The translations under genes and the position numbers were made by a program. Shown here in pieces: positions 1 to 11,309 of a DNA stretch of 64,000 nucleotides. This stretch comes from Amylostereum areolatum. Its lineage: Eukaryota > Basidiomycota > Agaricomycetes > Russulales > Stereaceae. Numbering within the stretch: position 1 is the stretch's first letter; the number at the start of each line of letters is the position of its first letter. Below the pieces are notes generated by a model. It saw nothing but the letters and a program-made list of their open reading frames with translations, did not search any database and was not told where the DNA came from. The stretch covers positions 145,106-209,105 of the forward strand of contig SAXG01000075.1 in assembly GCA_012932865.1 (NCBI GenBank). The letters run 5' to 3'.

Positions 1-1
1 A

Positions 2-931
2 AAAACCCCTGAAGGCTTCACTGGGAAGCGAGAGGACTTCAATGACTGGATGTGGTCATACGAGGAGTACATGCGAGCCGCCGAGGATGACCTCATGACG
101 GACAAGGACAAAGTACTCTTCATCCTCACCTACATGACAGGGGAGGCAGCACGCACCTAGAAGGCCGAGTACAAAGATGCGCACCTAGCCAATGGAGCCA
201 TGGTCACCTGGGTGGGCTTCCACAAGGTGCTCAAAGGCGCCTTCACCGATGTCAATGAGCAGCACCGTGCTGCGGTTGAACTGGACGGGTTCAAGCAGAC
301 GAAGGGTACCACCGCCCATGAATACTTTGCCAAGTTTGAACAACTGGCAAGGAAGGCTGGGTACTCCATGGTGCAGGACCCCATCCACCTCATGCAGCTG
401 CTTAAGCACGACGTCTACTACCGGACCATCGACTCCATCTACGACAGCGGTCACATCTCTCAGAAATATGAGGACCTCAAAGAACACATTATCCTGATCG
501 ATGGTCTGCGGCAGGAGCGGGAGGACCTGAAAACCCAACGCAGTGGCCCCGTGCAGAACCAAAAATCCAAAGGACAAGGATCGTCCAATGTGCAGCAAGG
601 GGGGCAGGTCCCATGGCGCTGCGATGGAACCAGCACGGTACATGGTAGCAAAGGACAGCCGATGGACGTCAACCGTGTCGACATTAAGGGCCGATGCTTC
701 CGCTGCGGACAGAATGGCCACCAGGTGCGGGACTGCAGGGTGGATGTAAAGAACATCCAAGACATGTGGGGGAGGGACCAGTACACGGAACCACCAAAGC
801 GGGAGGCTCAAGCACAGATGTTCGAGACACCCACCATTTGGGCTAGGAGCCTGTCGGCTGAAGATCGGAAAAATGTGATGGACACGCTTCAAGCTCAGCC
901 GAAGGTGGAAGAGAAGAAGGAGGGTTTTTGA
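2..931 (+). pseudogene. Ty3/gypsy element 1, gag (broken)
   Basis: Capsid/nucleocapsid protein of a decayed Ty3/gypsy retrotransposon; the 5' end lies outside the window. The frame is open from base 2 except for a TAG at 158-160, in a context where tryptophan would fit (TGG to TAG). The retrotransposon gag region occupies the first two thirds. A CCHC zinc knuckle follows at about 693-736 (C-F-R-C...H...C, CX2CX4HX4C). The frame ends in TTT TGA, the same stop context as the other two gypsy elements here, with the pol frame opening at -1. LTRs are not visible for this copy. Confident on family, certain that it is broken. Confidence 0.85.
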
Positions 932-1326
932 GGGGGCTGATGATGTACACGGCATCTGAAGCCCAAGTTTCTGTTTCTCACTCGTCTGGTTTTGTTGCAC
1001 CTCGGTGGCCTGGTTCTTGTTTGCATACACGCAGTGTTGATTCAGACTGTACTACTACGGGGGATATTCCCATTATGACTTCTCTTACGGACTCTATTGG
1101 TACGGGCACGCGTCCTGTTGTTATTTTAGATACTCAGGCTTCGATTTGTGAGCCTTCGGCTTTAGATACGGCATCGGTTTTGGCTTCAGTTTTGGATACG
1201 GCTTTGAATATAGACTTGGTTTTGGTCATGGACCCCGTGGAGACAGGGACAACGCCGTGCGATGGAAGGGGCACAGCACCCAAATCATGTTATATGGCAC
1301 CTGGAATGGCTCAATGGACACTTTGA
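928..1326 (+). pseudogene. Ty3/gypsy element 1, start of pol frame
   Basis: This open stretch lies in the -1 frame relative to gag and overlaps its stop codon, where pol begins in this family. No protease motif is reached before the frame closes at 1324-1326. The rest of pol resumes only at 3395, so the coding region was either split by the sequence between 1.4 and 3.39 kb or has decayed. Composition is low-information (Ser/Thr/Asp rich), so the call rests on position relative to gag. Confidence 0.45.
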
Positions 1327-1860
1327 CGCTTAAGGGAAGACAAACCCGAAAGCGCGATTGCAATCCTTCGCATCTGGACACACCATCGATGCCACAACGA
1401 GGCTACTTATGAAGCCATCAAGGAGATAACTGGCATGGGAGACAAATTAGCATGCCAAGCTCTATTAGAGCTTGCCACTCTATCAGGAGAAATTGGCATG
1501 ACTATATTGTACTACATCGCCTCTATAGTGACAGTAGTTTTGTTGGAAGGTACCCCTCTTTGTAGGAGTGTATAGTAAGCCCTGGACCTTTAAAGTACTG
1601 TATAGTACCCATAGTTCTCACTCAGGCAATATAGTCACCAAAGTTCTCACCTAAGCCTTGTAGACACTCCTATGGAACACTCTATAGTCCTTATACTATA
1701 TATACTATATATACTATGTAGCATACAAAGCAGATAGAGACATGTAGTGAATGTAGCAGAATGTTCACTTTCTTTTGATTTTTGACTTGCTTTCACACAT
1801 GGATATGATTCAAAAATTATGATATTCAACTATATAAACCACATACAAAGCTATATCAGA

Positions 1861-2420
1861 AGGTAATTACAAGAGGACAAGATGAGATGTGACGAGATGC
1901 GGGAGTGGCGAGACGGCTGAGGAGCCTTGGATGGCCAGACGGGGACGACAAGACGGGAACGAGATGGGGGTGATGAGATGATGGTGAGACGGGGGGTGAC
2001 AAGACGAGAATGAAACGGGGGCGACAAGACGAGATGAAAACGAGACAGGGGCGACAAGGGCTTGGGGCGAGGAGCGCTTGGGGTGCCAAGAGCTTGGGAT
2101 GCCAAGGTTGAGGGGCGAAAGGATGGGAGGCAACAAAAGGATGGGGGGCGACGAGGCCAGGGGATACGAGGCGGGGAGAAGACAAGACGGGGGCGGGGGC
2201 GGCAACGAGACAGGGGCGGTGGCGGCTACGAGATGGGGGTGGCGACGAGACGGGGGTGGCGGCGGCTACGAGACGGGGGTGGCAGCAGCTACGAGACGGG
2301 GGCGGTGACGAGACGGGGGTGGCGACGAGACGGGGGCGGCGGCAGCAACGAGACGGCGGAGGCAAGAAGAGGGTGGAGGATAAGAGGGCGGAGGAGAGGA
2401 CAAGATGGTGAGACGTTAGA
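1861..2420 (+). repeat. G-rich minisatellite (gacgGGGGYGGC type)
   Basis: Irregular tandem array. The word ACGAGACGGGGGYGGC recurs every 16-30 bases, clearest from 2160 to 2350, with a looser GACRAGACGGG periodicity upstream. Purine-rich on the + strand. It generates several long reading frames on both strands that have no domain content. Similar GGCGACGGGGGC words occur inside the hAT elements at 12.9-13.0 kb. Confidence 0.75.
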
Positions 2421-2937
2421 GGCAGGAAAGTTCTTTGATGCACTGGCAGCACCGTTCAAACTCCGCTGGAAACCGCCGAATGCGGCCACGTCGACTTCAT
2501 GACTTGCGTCTTTTCTTTCGCATGCAACACCCTTCGCCTACCTTCGCCGTCTCCCCGCCTTCGTTCTCATTTCCACGCCCACACTCTCCTTTCGCCCTGC
2601 ATACCCATTTGACATTGACGCGCCATACCCGCTCAACACATGCGCGTCCTCCGCCCACTCCCACCGACACGCCTGCCAGCGCCTGTCCCCACCCCGTTGC
2701 CAACGCACCCATGCCAATGCACCTACGACCGTGCACCCAATGCACACTCTTGCACAGGCTTGAGAGGTACGCTTCCGGTCCGTCCCCCTCGCCCCACCCC
2801 TCATGTTGCGCACAGCACGCACAGTACAGACGGTCGCAGCACCAACACACCCTTCTCGTCCTCTCATCACCACACCTGGTCCCGTACTACGTCTGCCCCA
2901 CTTCCTCCCACACGTGCGAGCTCCCGCCCTCGTCTCC

Positions 2938-3016
2938 ATGTTCCCATCACACTCCATGCCCCCGTCACACCCCATGCCCCCATCACACTCCATGCCCCCG
3001 TCACACCCCATGCGCG
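2938..3016 (+). repeat. Short tandem repeat, about 19-bp half-unit
   Basis: Alternating units CCCGTCACACCCCATGC and CCCATCACACTCCATGC, about five in a row. Non-coding. Confidence 0.8.
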
Positions 3017-3394
3017 CGCATGCAATGCCGACGCCGACGGCCGCGTCACTGCTCTCAACGGCCATGTTGCCATGTAGTAACCCTATGTATATCCATTAGT
3101 AAAGAATAATAACATGTTGCATGACCCTACAAATGGTGTGATAAGAACAATATAATATATTATAAGCTTTAAGAACTATTATAGCACCTGCATAACTATT
3201 TTGTACTACACAGTGTGGGCAGGCTCAATATAGTACTACATAATAAAAGGGGGTGTTGTGTTGACTACAAATCCCTACACAGGGCCTTATCTTACTATGG
3301 GTACTATAGAGTGCAACAGAGGAGTAGTCAGGGGTCTATAGACCCACATAGTTACCATATCTGTTATATAGTGATGAGTTTTTCCTGATGTCCC

Positions 3395-4221
3395 ATGCAG
3401 TTCATATGCTCCTCAAGCGCTAAAGAACAAATGGTCATCCCCACACAACTTGTGGTAGATTCCAAGTGCATGGTCAAAGCTCTCGCACTCCTAGACAGTG
3501 GTTGCACGGGTTCGTGTATCAACATGAAATTTGTACAGTACAATCATATCCCTACGCAACGCATAGCACGTCCAATACCAGTATGGAACACAGACGGTAC
3601 TCTCAATACAAGAGGACCCATCACGGAATATGTTACGCTCCGCCTGATTATCCAGGACCATGAGGAAAACATTAATCTCGCAGTCTCGAACCTGGGAGAT
3701 ATAGACCTGTTCATCGGACACAAATGGCTAAAACGATATAACCCTCACATCGACTGGAAATCAGGATCAATCAAATTCGACCAATGTCCTACTAGCTGCG
3801 CCCGGCCCCCTCCTCTGCTCAACATTGACGATGATGAAGAAGAGGAAGAAGAGCCCATCCACATAGAAAAAGATGAACAGCTATTCACTTTCGACTGAGA
3901 TGGTTACAAAGCGACATACCACATCCGGACCCATGCATCGGACATTGCAATCGAAGAACACGCAAAGAAAAAGGAACAGACCTTCTCGGAACGTGTCCCA
4001 GTTGCTTACCACAAATTCAAAGATGTCTTTGACAAGGACGACTTCAATAAGCTTCCTGAGTGACGCCCATGGAATCACGCTATTGAGCTAACCCCTAAAT
4101 TCAAATCAGTCGATTGCAAAGTCTATCCCCTCACACTGGACGAACAAAAACAACTAGATGCCTTCTTAGAAGAAAACCTGAGATCTGGACGGATTCAGCC
4201 ATCCAAATCCTCTATGGCCTC
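3395..4221 (+). pseudogene. Ty3/gypsy element 1, protease and start of RT
   Basis: Fragment of pol. It carries a retropepsin-like segment with the catalytic motif ALLDSG (about 3485-3500) and the downstream DLFIGHKWL...HIDW block, followed by the RT amino-terminal region ([12 protein letters not shown]...KVYPL...PSKSSMAS). Two in-frame TGA stops are present at 3896-3898 and 4061-4063. The second replaces an Arg that is conserved in the other two elements (CGA to TGA). The sequence ends abruptly at 4221, where the LTR of element 2 starts. Confidence 0.85.
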
Positions 4222-4644
4222 TGTCACGGATCGCTCCATTTCTCTCTTCGTTTGCAGACCTCGTACACGCGACACGTCACGACACATGACTTTCCTTTGC
4301 AGCACATGCTCCAATGACGTCATTGCCCGGACTTCCAAACGGGGTTCCGCATCCTTATCTATGATGTCATCGCTCTGGACTCCCGTCCTCCACCCCATGA
4401 CTCCTTTCTTATTGTTCCCCCCACTCGCACCACTATCGCATCGCATCGCATCATTGTTCCCACTTGTATATAAGGACAGTGTCTCTCTTCCCTTTTCCCT
4501 AGACTGTCCATCTCGTCATACGGTACTGTAGCGCACGTTGCACTACCCTAGGCCTGACACTCTCGAATCCATCTGTTCTCTCTTGCTCCTCCCATCGTCG
4601 CGACTTAGGCGGTTCCATCGGTCTCATAAACTGCGTTTCTGACA
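4222..4644 (+). repeat. 5' LTR of element 2
   Basis: Direct repeat of 10887-11309 with the same length, starting TGTCACGG and ending TGACA. A TATATAAG box at 4467-4474 marks the promoter. No convincing tRNA primer-binding site follows (CCTGGACAG). Confidence 0.93.
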
Positions 4645-4728
4645 CCTGGACAGTCTACCCTACGCCTACCTTGCACCCCTTTCCCCTATACCTCCCTCGC
4701 CGTCTCTACGACGTTAAAAACCCCCACC

Positions 4729-5265
4729 TTGGAACCCACCGCCGAACCGATCTTTCTCACCTTCAATCTCCAAGCATTCAACCCCAATCGCAACGCCCCG
4801 TTCCCCTGGCCCCGAGCAAACGTGGCCACAGTAAATCGCATACGAGCTCTCGAACTCCTCTGTAGGGAACATACCTGGAAGGTCCACGGAGTCAATTGCC
4901 GCATATACAAGTGGCGCTGGAATCACGATCACGGTAGGCAGACAATCCTCTGCCTCTACGCTCGTGTCGTTGCGTGCTTTGACGTAGATCGGAACCGGTT
5001 TGAGTTCTCCATTCACTCCCCTACCTGGCACACCTGTTCCAACACCCATCTACCTCCATTGATCATCCGACACAACTTCCCTACCGTCTACAATTTCGCA
5101 ATCCCCACACCGGAATCCACCCCGCCACCAGTCCTCCATCCCACTATCAAGGGCAAGACCCTCCGCCACCGTCACCTCGAACACAAGATCTGCCAGGCTG
5201 TAAAAGCCGGCTACCTCACCCAGAAACTCCTCGGTCGTCGCCCCGTCGTGGCCGACTTCTTCTAG
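4729..5265 (+). CDS. Leader ORF between 5' LTR and gag (element 2)
   Basis: Open frame of up to 178 aa, located where most Ty3/gypsy elements have only a leader. The same protein is encoded at the same place in element 3 (29415-29966) and in the inverted copy (12226-12657, minus strand). Shared blocks are PFPWPR, HTWKVHGVNCRIY and RWNH, and the shared carboxy end ADFF lies immediately before the stop. I recognise no domain. The conservation in three copies argues for a real product or an extended Gag-like protein. The start (first ATG after the LTR, inside a possible longer frame) is uncertain. Confidence 0.6.
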   Translation: MEPTAEPIFLTFNLQAFNPNRNAPFPWPRANVATVNRIRALELLCREHTWKVHGVNCRIYKWRWNHDHGRQTILCLYARVVACFDVDRNRFEFSIHSPTWHTCSNTHLPPLIIRHNFPTVYNFAIPTPESTPPPVLHPTIKGKTLRHRHLEHKICQAVKAGYLTQKLLGRRPVVADFF

Positions 5266-5306
5266 AACCATCGCTTCCCCCAAACTTCACCCATCCCCCT
5301 ACCCCC

Positions 5307-5858
5307 GTGTTTCCCCTGGGTATCTTCCGCGACTATTGTCCATACGAGTACTCCGTCCTCACCTCCCTAGACACCAAGAGACCAGTATATTGGGCCCACA
5401 ACCCTCCCGAAGAAAGCAGACAAGACTGGTACTTTCAAGGAGGCAACTATCTCACAGACAAAGACTTTGATCTTGCAACCGACGTCCTTGCTGCCTTCAT
5501 CGACCCACCAGCATCCTCTTCCCCACCGCCCCGCCGATCCACCGTCCTCCTCCCTCCCAGGGGATTCAAGTTCGATAGTGTCACCAGGAAGTGGTACGCG
5601 TATTGATGGAACCGGCAAGGAACACCAGGGTGCACAGTAGTTGAGTGGCAACCCTCTAGTGCAAACCCTGTTCAGGATCTCTGGTTTTGGAGACACAACC
5701 AGGAACTCGTCACACTCCTCGAATTCCAAGTCGCACATGAAGTCCAAATCGAGCTCGACGAAGCTGAAGAACATTGCAAGGGACTCCGACGCCAACAAGC
5801 AGAAGCCTTCACCCGATCCCTCGACATCACCCTCCCCGCTGACAAAATGTCTGATTAA
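5307..5858 (+). pseudogene. Extended N-terminal part of Gag, element 2 (two stops)
   Basis: In the gag frame the sequence upstream of gag is open apart from TGA at 5604-5606 and TAA at 5856-5858. The amino acids match the region before gag in element 3: ...RKWYAY, VVEWxPS, then a Glu-rich stretch. In element 3 this part is continuous with gag, so here it looks like a long Gag N-terminal domain broken by point mutations. A second upstream ORF that ends naturally at 5606 is the alternative. Confidence 0.5.
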
Positions 5859-6875
5859 GAAACCAAACCCTCGACCGCCTCCAAGTGCGAGATCGGCCCC
5901 AAGCCGAAGCCTTTCAAAGGCGATAGACGCGATACCCTCTGGTTCTCCCTCGAGCTCCGCATGTTCCTGCGTGTTAACAAAGATATTTATGCCACAGATG
6001 ACGTGAAGATGATGCTCCTCCTCAGCCTGATGGAGGGAGACACGGCAAACTCCTGGGCCACGCACCGCCGCATGGAGCTCTTTGCCGACGAGGACAAGAA
6101 GGAAGAAGCCGAGGACTCTGGTGAAATACCTCCAAAGCTCCATTACAGCACCTACAAGGAGCTTTCGGATAGGTTTGGTCGAGACTTCATACCCATCAAA
6201 CCAAAGATGGAGGCCCAGCGTAAGATCAACGAGCTCACAATGACTACTCGGGATGTCACTGACTTCATCACCGAGTTTGAACTGCTGGCAACTATGACGG
6301 AATACGACGAGGAAGCGCTGATCCACTTCTTCAAGAAAGGACTGCAGCGAGAACTCGGCAAGCAGGTGGCCCGGTCGTACCCATTCCCCACTGACCTCGC
6401 GGAGTGGAAGGAGCGCGCCCGCCGCATCAACCACCAATGGCTCGAAGAGAACCCGGAGAGGAAGAGCAGTCAGTCCAAGAAGGCTGTCGCGCTCACCTCG
6501 AACGGTTCGGCCAACAACTCCTCGTCACGCCGAGTCGGCGCCTTCACCAACACCTCGACCCGCCCTGCGAAGCTGACAGATGACGAGCGCGCAAAGATGA
6601 TGCGTGAGGGCAGGTGCTTCATGTGTCGACAGGCTGGTCACGTCTCCCGCGACTGCCCCAACCGCGACTCGAGCGCGCGACGGGTGGGCGCAGTGGAGAC
6701 TGGATCTAAGGCCCCCCCCCCACTGACGAGCATGGCTCCACCCACTGCAAAAGCAGCTCCCGACCCGTCCAAAACCATCGCGGCGATCACTCGCCAGCTG
6801 AAGGATCTGGACGCGGAAGGCAAGGAGCAGGCAGTAGCGCTGTTGAAGGACATCCTGGAATCGCAGGATTTTTGA
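5859..6875 (+). CDS. Gag of Ty3/gypsy element 2
   Basis: Retrotransposon Gag: capsid-like region (about 5900-6470), a Ser/Lys linker, then a CCHC knuckle CFMCRQAGHVSRDC near 6617-6658 and a Lys/Asp-rich tail. It packages element RNA into virus-like particles. The frame ends GAT TTT TGA at 6873-6875, and pol continues in the -1 frame across this T5 run, so Gag-Pol is probably made by -1 ribosomal slippage. The frame is open upstream to the TAA at 5856, so the natural start is not fixed. Confidence 0.85.
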   Translation, partial: ETKPSTASKCEIGPKPKPFKGDRRDTLWFSLELRMFLRVNKDIYATDDVKMMLLLSLMEGDTANSWATHRRMELFADEDKKEEAEDSGEIPPKLHYSTYKELSDRFGRDFIPIKPKMEAQRKINELTMTTRDVTDFITEFELLATMTEYDEEALIHFFKKGLQRELGKQVARSYPFPTDLAEWKERARRINHQWLEENPERKSSQSKKAVALTSNGSANNSSSRRVGAFTNTSTRPAKLTDDERAKMMREGRCFMCRQAGHVSRDCPNRDSSARRVGAVETGSKAPPPLTSMAPPTAKAAPDPSKTIAAITRQLKDLDAEGKEQAVALLKDILESQDF

Positions 6876-9800
6876 AACGCCCCCCAGTTGCGTCGTCTGG
6901 TGGAGGCAAAGGACTTTTGGTATCATCGTCGAATTGTTTTGCTGTATTATCATCCATGCATACCTGTGAGCAATCATATCCCCCGTGTTTGTATCTGTCT
7001 ACTGTCACCAAGAACAGGCAAACACCATCGATCACGCTCAAGGTCAAGCTGATCGGACGAGTTACCAAAAGAGAAATCGACGCAGACACACTGCTTAATA
7101 GCGGCGCAGAAGGAATCATCCTGAACCGAAGCTTTGTTGAACGCAAGAAGCTTACCACAAGAAGACTAGAAAACCCGTTCCCCGTGCGTAACGTGGACCG
7201 CACCGAGAACATCATGGGCTGGGTACGTGACACAACGACCCAGCGGATCCGGATATACTCGCAAGATTCAAAGGCATACCATGAGGAAGAAGCTGAGTTC
7301 TTCATCACCGACATTGGCGATCATAACATGATCCTTGGAACAGACTGGCTCGACGAGCACAATCCCACCATAGACTGGCAACGAGACCGCGTTGACATGC
7401 TCCGCTGCCCTCCCTCATGCACTCTGTCCAAACCTCCTGTGACAAACCTCGCAACCAAGCCACGGAAACCATCATCAATCCAATCACAGCGTAAGGTTGA
7501 AGCAGGTAAAACCCTGAGGACACCTCTTGTTCTGGACGATCCCTTTCCAGAGCCGACATATGTGTCCTGGACCCCACTCCCCACCTATGTCATTCCTGCA
7601 CGCAGAGTCAAAGGTGTTCGCGTTCGCACAGTCCATTGCTCCCCTCTACCTGCACGACTCTTCACTGAAGATGACAACGAGCGGCCCATGGTATTCCGAG
7701 ACTGGGAGATCAATGGACTACGCCGCGCTGGAATCCTCCCTGAAACCGATGGTCCTAATCCAGATGCAGTACCCATCCGCGCGGGCTTTACAAAAGCGCA
7801 GGAGCTTGCAGAGCATTCAAAAGAGAATGCACGCCCGCAAACCTTCGAAGACTTAGTCCCCCCTCTGTACCACGACTTCGTGTCGGTATTTGACAAGAAA
7901 ACCTCCGAGCGACTTCCTGACCGACGACCATGGGACCATGCTATCGACATGAAAGATGGCTTTGAACCCAAACCGTGCAAAATCTACCCCCTCTCACCTT
8001 CCGAGCAGATCGAACTCGACACCTTCCTCGACAACCACCTGAAGAAGGGCTATATCCGCCCATCAAAGTCACCTCAGGCGAGTCCGTTCTTCTTTGTGAA
8101 GAAAAAGGATGGAAAGCTGCATCCTGTACAGGACTATCGAGAATTAAACAAGGGCACTGTCAAGAATAAATACCCCTTGCCACTGATCTCTGAAATCGTC
8201 GACCGTCTCAAATGTGCAAAGATCTTCTCAAAGATGGATGTTCGCTGGGGCTACAACAATGTCCGCATCAAGGAAGGCGACAAGTGGAAGGCTGCGTTCA
8301 AGACGAATCGCGGTCTCTTTGAACCTACGGTGATGTTTTTCGGACTTATGAACTCCCCTGCGACATTTTAGACAATGATGAATGAACTGTTCAAGGATCT
8401 CATTGACTCGGGCAAGGTTATTATCTACATGGACGACATCTTGGTGTTCACTCGCACCATGGATGAACACCGTGCCATAGTGCGACAGGTTCTGCAATGT
8501 TTGCAAGACAACGACCTCTTCCTCAAACCAGAGAAATGCGTCTTTGAGCAAGACTCCATTGAATACCTCGGACTCATCATCTCGCACGACAAGATCACCA
8601 TGGACCCCATCAAGGTAGCAGGTATGCAGGACTGGCCAACACCACGAACGGTCAAAGATGTGCAATCCTTCCTCGGCTTTGGCAACTTCTACCGACGTTT
8701 CATCAAGGACTTCTCCAAGGTTGCACGACCCCTATTTGAGCTGACAAAGAAGGACTGCACATGGGACTGGTCGACGGACTGCCAAACTGCGTTTGACGCA
8801 CTGAAAGCTGTGTTTACTTCCTCCCCCGTCTTGGTCATGCCTGACCCAAAGAAGCCTTACCTCGTTGAAGTCGACGCCTCGGACTTTGCTACTGGAGGTA
8901 TACTCTCGCAGAAAGGCAACGGCGGTCACTGGCGTCCAGTGGCGTATCTGTCCAAGGCCCTATCGGAACCGGAACACATCTACGACATCTACGACAAGGA
9001 GCTACTTGTGATCATCTGTGCGCTCGAAGCCTGGCACCACTACCTCGAAGGCGCCCCCGACACCGTTGAAATCTGGACAGATCACAAGAACCTGGAGCAC
9101 TTCAAGACAGCACAGAAGCTGAGCCGCCGACAGGCACATTGGGCTCTATTCCTCACTTGATTTGACTTCTCGCTCGTTCACAAACCAGGAATATCCCATC
9201 GCCCGGATCCAATGTCTCGACGACCCGATCACAAGGATGGTGTTGAAAACGACAACAAGGAGCGCGTCTTGCTTGACCCCAAGTACTTCCAGGTACGCGC
9301 AACAAGGCCAGGAGCAGTAACCTCCCTCGGCGATGTCGAACTCCGACGACGTATCCGTGACTGCAAAACCAAGGACATCGAGGTTGTTCAAGCCCTGGAC
9401 GCCATCTTATGAAACGGACAACGTACGCTTGTCAAGAATCTCCAGGAATGGAACTACAAAGAAGGCCTAGTCTTGTTCAGGGGGAAGGTATACATCCCTG
9501 CAGATGACGAGTTGCGACGTGACATTGTCAAAATGTACCATGAATCGCCCCTGGCTGGACACCCTGGTCGTTTTAAGACCTACAAACTTGTGAGTCGCGA
9601 ATACTGGTGGCCCGGCATGTCTGTCTTTGTCTGCGACTTTGTCGTAGGATGTGCAACCCGTCAGTCGACGAAGACACAGAGAAGCTGACCCCACATCAAC
9701 ATGATCCCAAACGAGGTACCCGATCAACCATTCGGCGTCATCTCCACCGACTTCATTATCAAACTCCCTGACTGCGAAGGCTATAATGCCGTCAATGTCG

Positions 9801-10954
9801 TAGTCGATCGCCTCACCAAGATGGTGGTTACCACCCCATGCACAACAAAGATCACCAGCGATGGCACGGCCGACATCCTCTTTGACAAGGTATATCGACA
9901 CTATGGCTTAGCAGACAAGATCATCTCGGATCGTGGACCCCAATTTGCTGGACAGGTGATGCGTACACTCAATAAGAAGCTCGGGATCAAGTCCGCTCTC
10001 AGCACGGCGTATCACCCCCCGACAGACGGCCAGACTGAACGTGAAAACCAGAACCTCAAACAGTTCCTGCGAGTATTCTGCAACTACCAACAAGATGACT
10101 GGGTGAAGTGGTTGCCCTTCTTCGAGTTTTCTCACAACTCTTGCACCCATGCAGCTACTGGAAAGGCTCCCTTTGAAGTCCTCTACGGTTTCCTCCCGAA
10201 GATGTACCCATCTGTAAATCCGTTCTCAAAGGTCCCTGCAGTTGAAGAACACCTCCGTCAACTTGAAGAAGTCCGACAGGAGATCAAGGCCAGCCTCACC
10301 CTCGCATCGGACTTGATGAAGCACTACAATGGCGACACGGTCAGCAAGTCAACACAGTTTGCCGTCAGAGACAAAGTATGGCTAGAAGGCAAGAATCTGA
10401 AGATGACGAGACCGAAAGCTAAGCTCGCTGCCAAACGATTCAGACCCTTCGAGATCGTTGACGTCATTAGCCCAGTAAACTACCGCCTGAAGCTGCCGAA
10501 GACGTGGAGAATCCACCCGGTCTTCCATGCTTCGCTGCTCACCGCGTACAAGGAGACAACGGCACATGATGAACAACCGCCACCCGACCTCATTGACGAC
10601 GAAGAAGAATATGACGTTGAAGACATCATCAACTCGAAGCCGACCTGCAACAAGAAAGGCATACAATACCTCGTCAAGTGGGCAGGCTATCCTGACTCCG
10701 AGAATACCTGGCTCCCTCGCTCCTTGCTCTCAAAGGTCACCAACATGATTGACGCCTTCCACAAACGCCATCCAAATGTGCCCCGCCCTGTGCGTTCCCT
10801 CGGCATCTCCTTTGACGATTTCCTCGCATCTACCCTTGCAGATGACATTGCGCTCCAGGTGAAAGCGCATCTTAAAGGGGGGGTAATGTCACAGATCGCT
10901 CCATTTCTCTCCTCGTTTGCAGACCTCGTACACGCGACACGTCACGGCACATGA
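6872..10954 (+). pseudogene. Pol of Ty3/gypsy element 2 (four stop codons)
   Basis: Domains in order: retropepsin (7.06-7.42 kb) with LLNSG where LLDSG is expected, so the catalytic Asp codon is AAT (7097-7099); reverse transcriptase with YMDD at 8426-8437; RNase H (about 8.86-9.15 kb); integrase zinc-binding HPGR...WWPGM; integrase core with ISTDF and SDRGPQF; chromodomain (about 10.6-10.78 kb, YLVKWAGYPDSENTW). In-frame stops lie at 8369-8371 (TAG), 9158-9160, 9410-9412 and 9686-9688 (TGA). All keep one frame across 4 kb. The final codons run into the 3' LTR. Confidence 0.92.
10874..10886 (+). promoter_or_regulatory. Polypurine tract of element 2
   Basis: AAAGGGGGGG followed by TAA directly abuts the 3' LTR start (TGTCAC). 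It serves as the plus-strand primer site. The equivalent in element 3 is at 38187-38196. Confidence 0.8.
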
Positions 10955-11309
10955 TTTGCCTTCACATCACATGCTTCAACGACATCATTGCCCGGACTTC
11001 CGAGCGGGGTTCTGCATCCTTATCTATGACATCATCGATCCGGACTTCCGACCTCCACCCCATGACTCCTTTCTTATTGTTCCCCCCTGCTCGCACCACT
11101 ATTGCATCGCATCGCACCATTGTTCCCACTTGTATATAAGGACAGTGTTTCTCTTTCCTTTTCCCTAGACTGTCTATCTCGTCATACGGTACTGTAGCTT
11201 GCACTGCACTACCCTAGACCCGGCACTCTCGAATCCATTTGTTTCCTTCGCTCCTCCCATCGTCGCGACTTAGGCGGTTCCTTCGGTCTCATAAACTGCG
11301 TTTCTGACA
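10887..11309 (+). repeat. 3' LTR of element 2
   Basis: 423 bp, TGTCAC...TGACA, near-identical to 4222-4644. The chromodomain-pol stop codon lies inside it. It is directly joined at 11310 to gag sequence of an inverted family member. Confidence 0.93.

Larger units (their letters stand above)
1327..3394. other. Non-coding insertion inside element 1
   Basis: This 2-kb stretch separates gag from the protease of element 1. It has AT-rich flanks (1500-1860 and 3070-3390, many TATAGT/ACTATA words) around a GC-rich minisatellite core. A TATAGTACCCATAG word near 1605 recurs inverted near 3295, which hints at inverted ends of an inserted element. I could not fix its ends or a target duplication. The long reading frames here are repeat artefacts. 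Confidence 0.4.
4222..11309 (+). mobile_element. Ty3/gypsy chromovirus, element 2 (full length, inactive)
   Basis: Complete LTR retrotransposon: 5' LTR 4222-4644, leader ORF, gag, pol (PR-RT-RNaseH-IN-chromodomain), polypurine tract and 3' LTR 10887-11309. Both LTRs are 423 bp and bounded by TGTCAC...TGACA. The C-terminal chromodomain places it with chromoviruses. No target duplication is seen: the left flank is element 1 pol (GCCTC), the right flank is an inverted copy of the same family (CAACC). This suggests recombination between copies. Pol has four in-frame stops but no frameshift. Confidence 0.93.

Noticed and set aside
1851..2502. Several long reading frames on both strands, including a 198-aa minus-strand frame
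   Set aside because: They follow the G-rich minisatellite in all frames, with Arg/Gly/Pro/Ser-only content and no domain.
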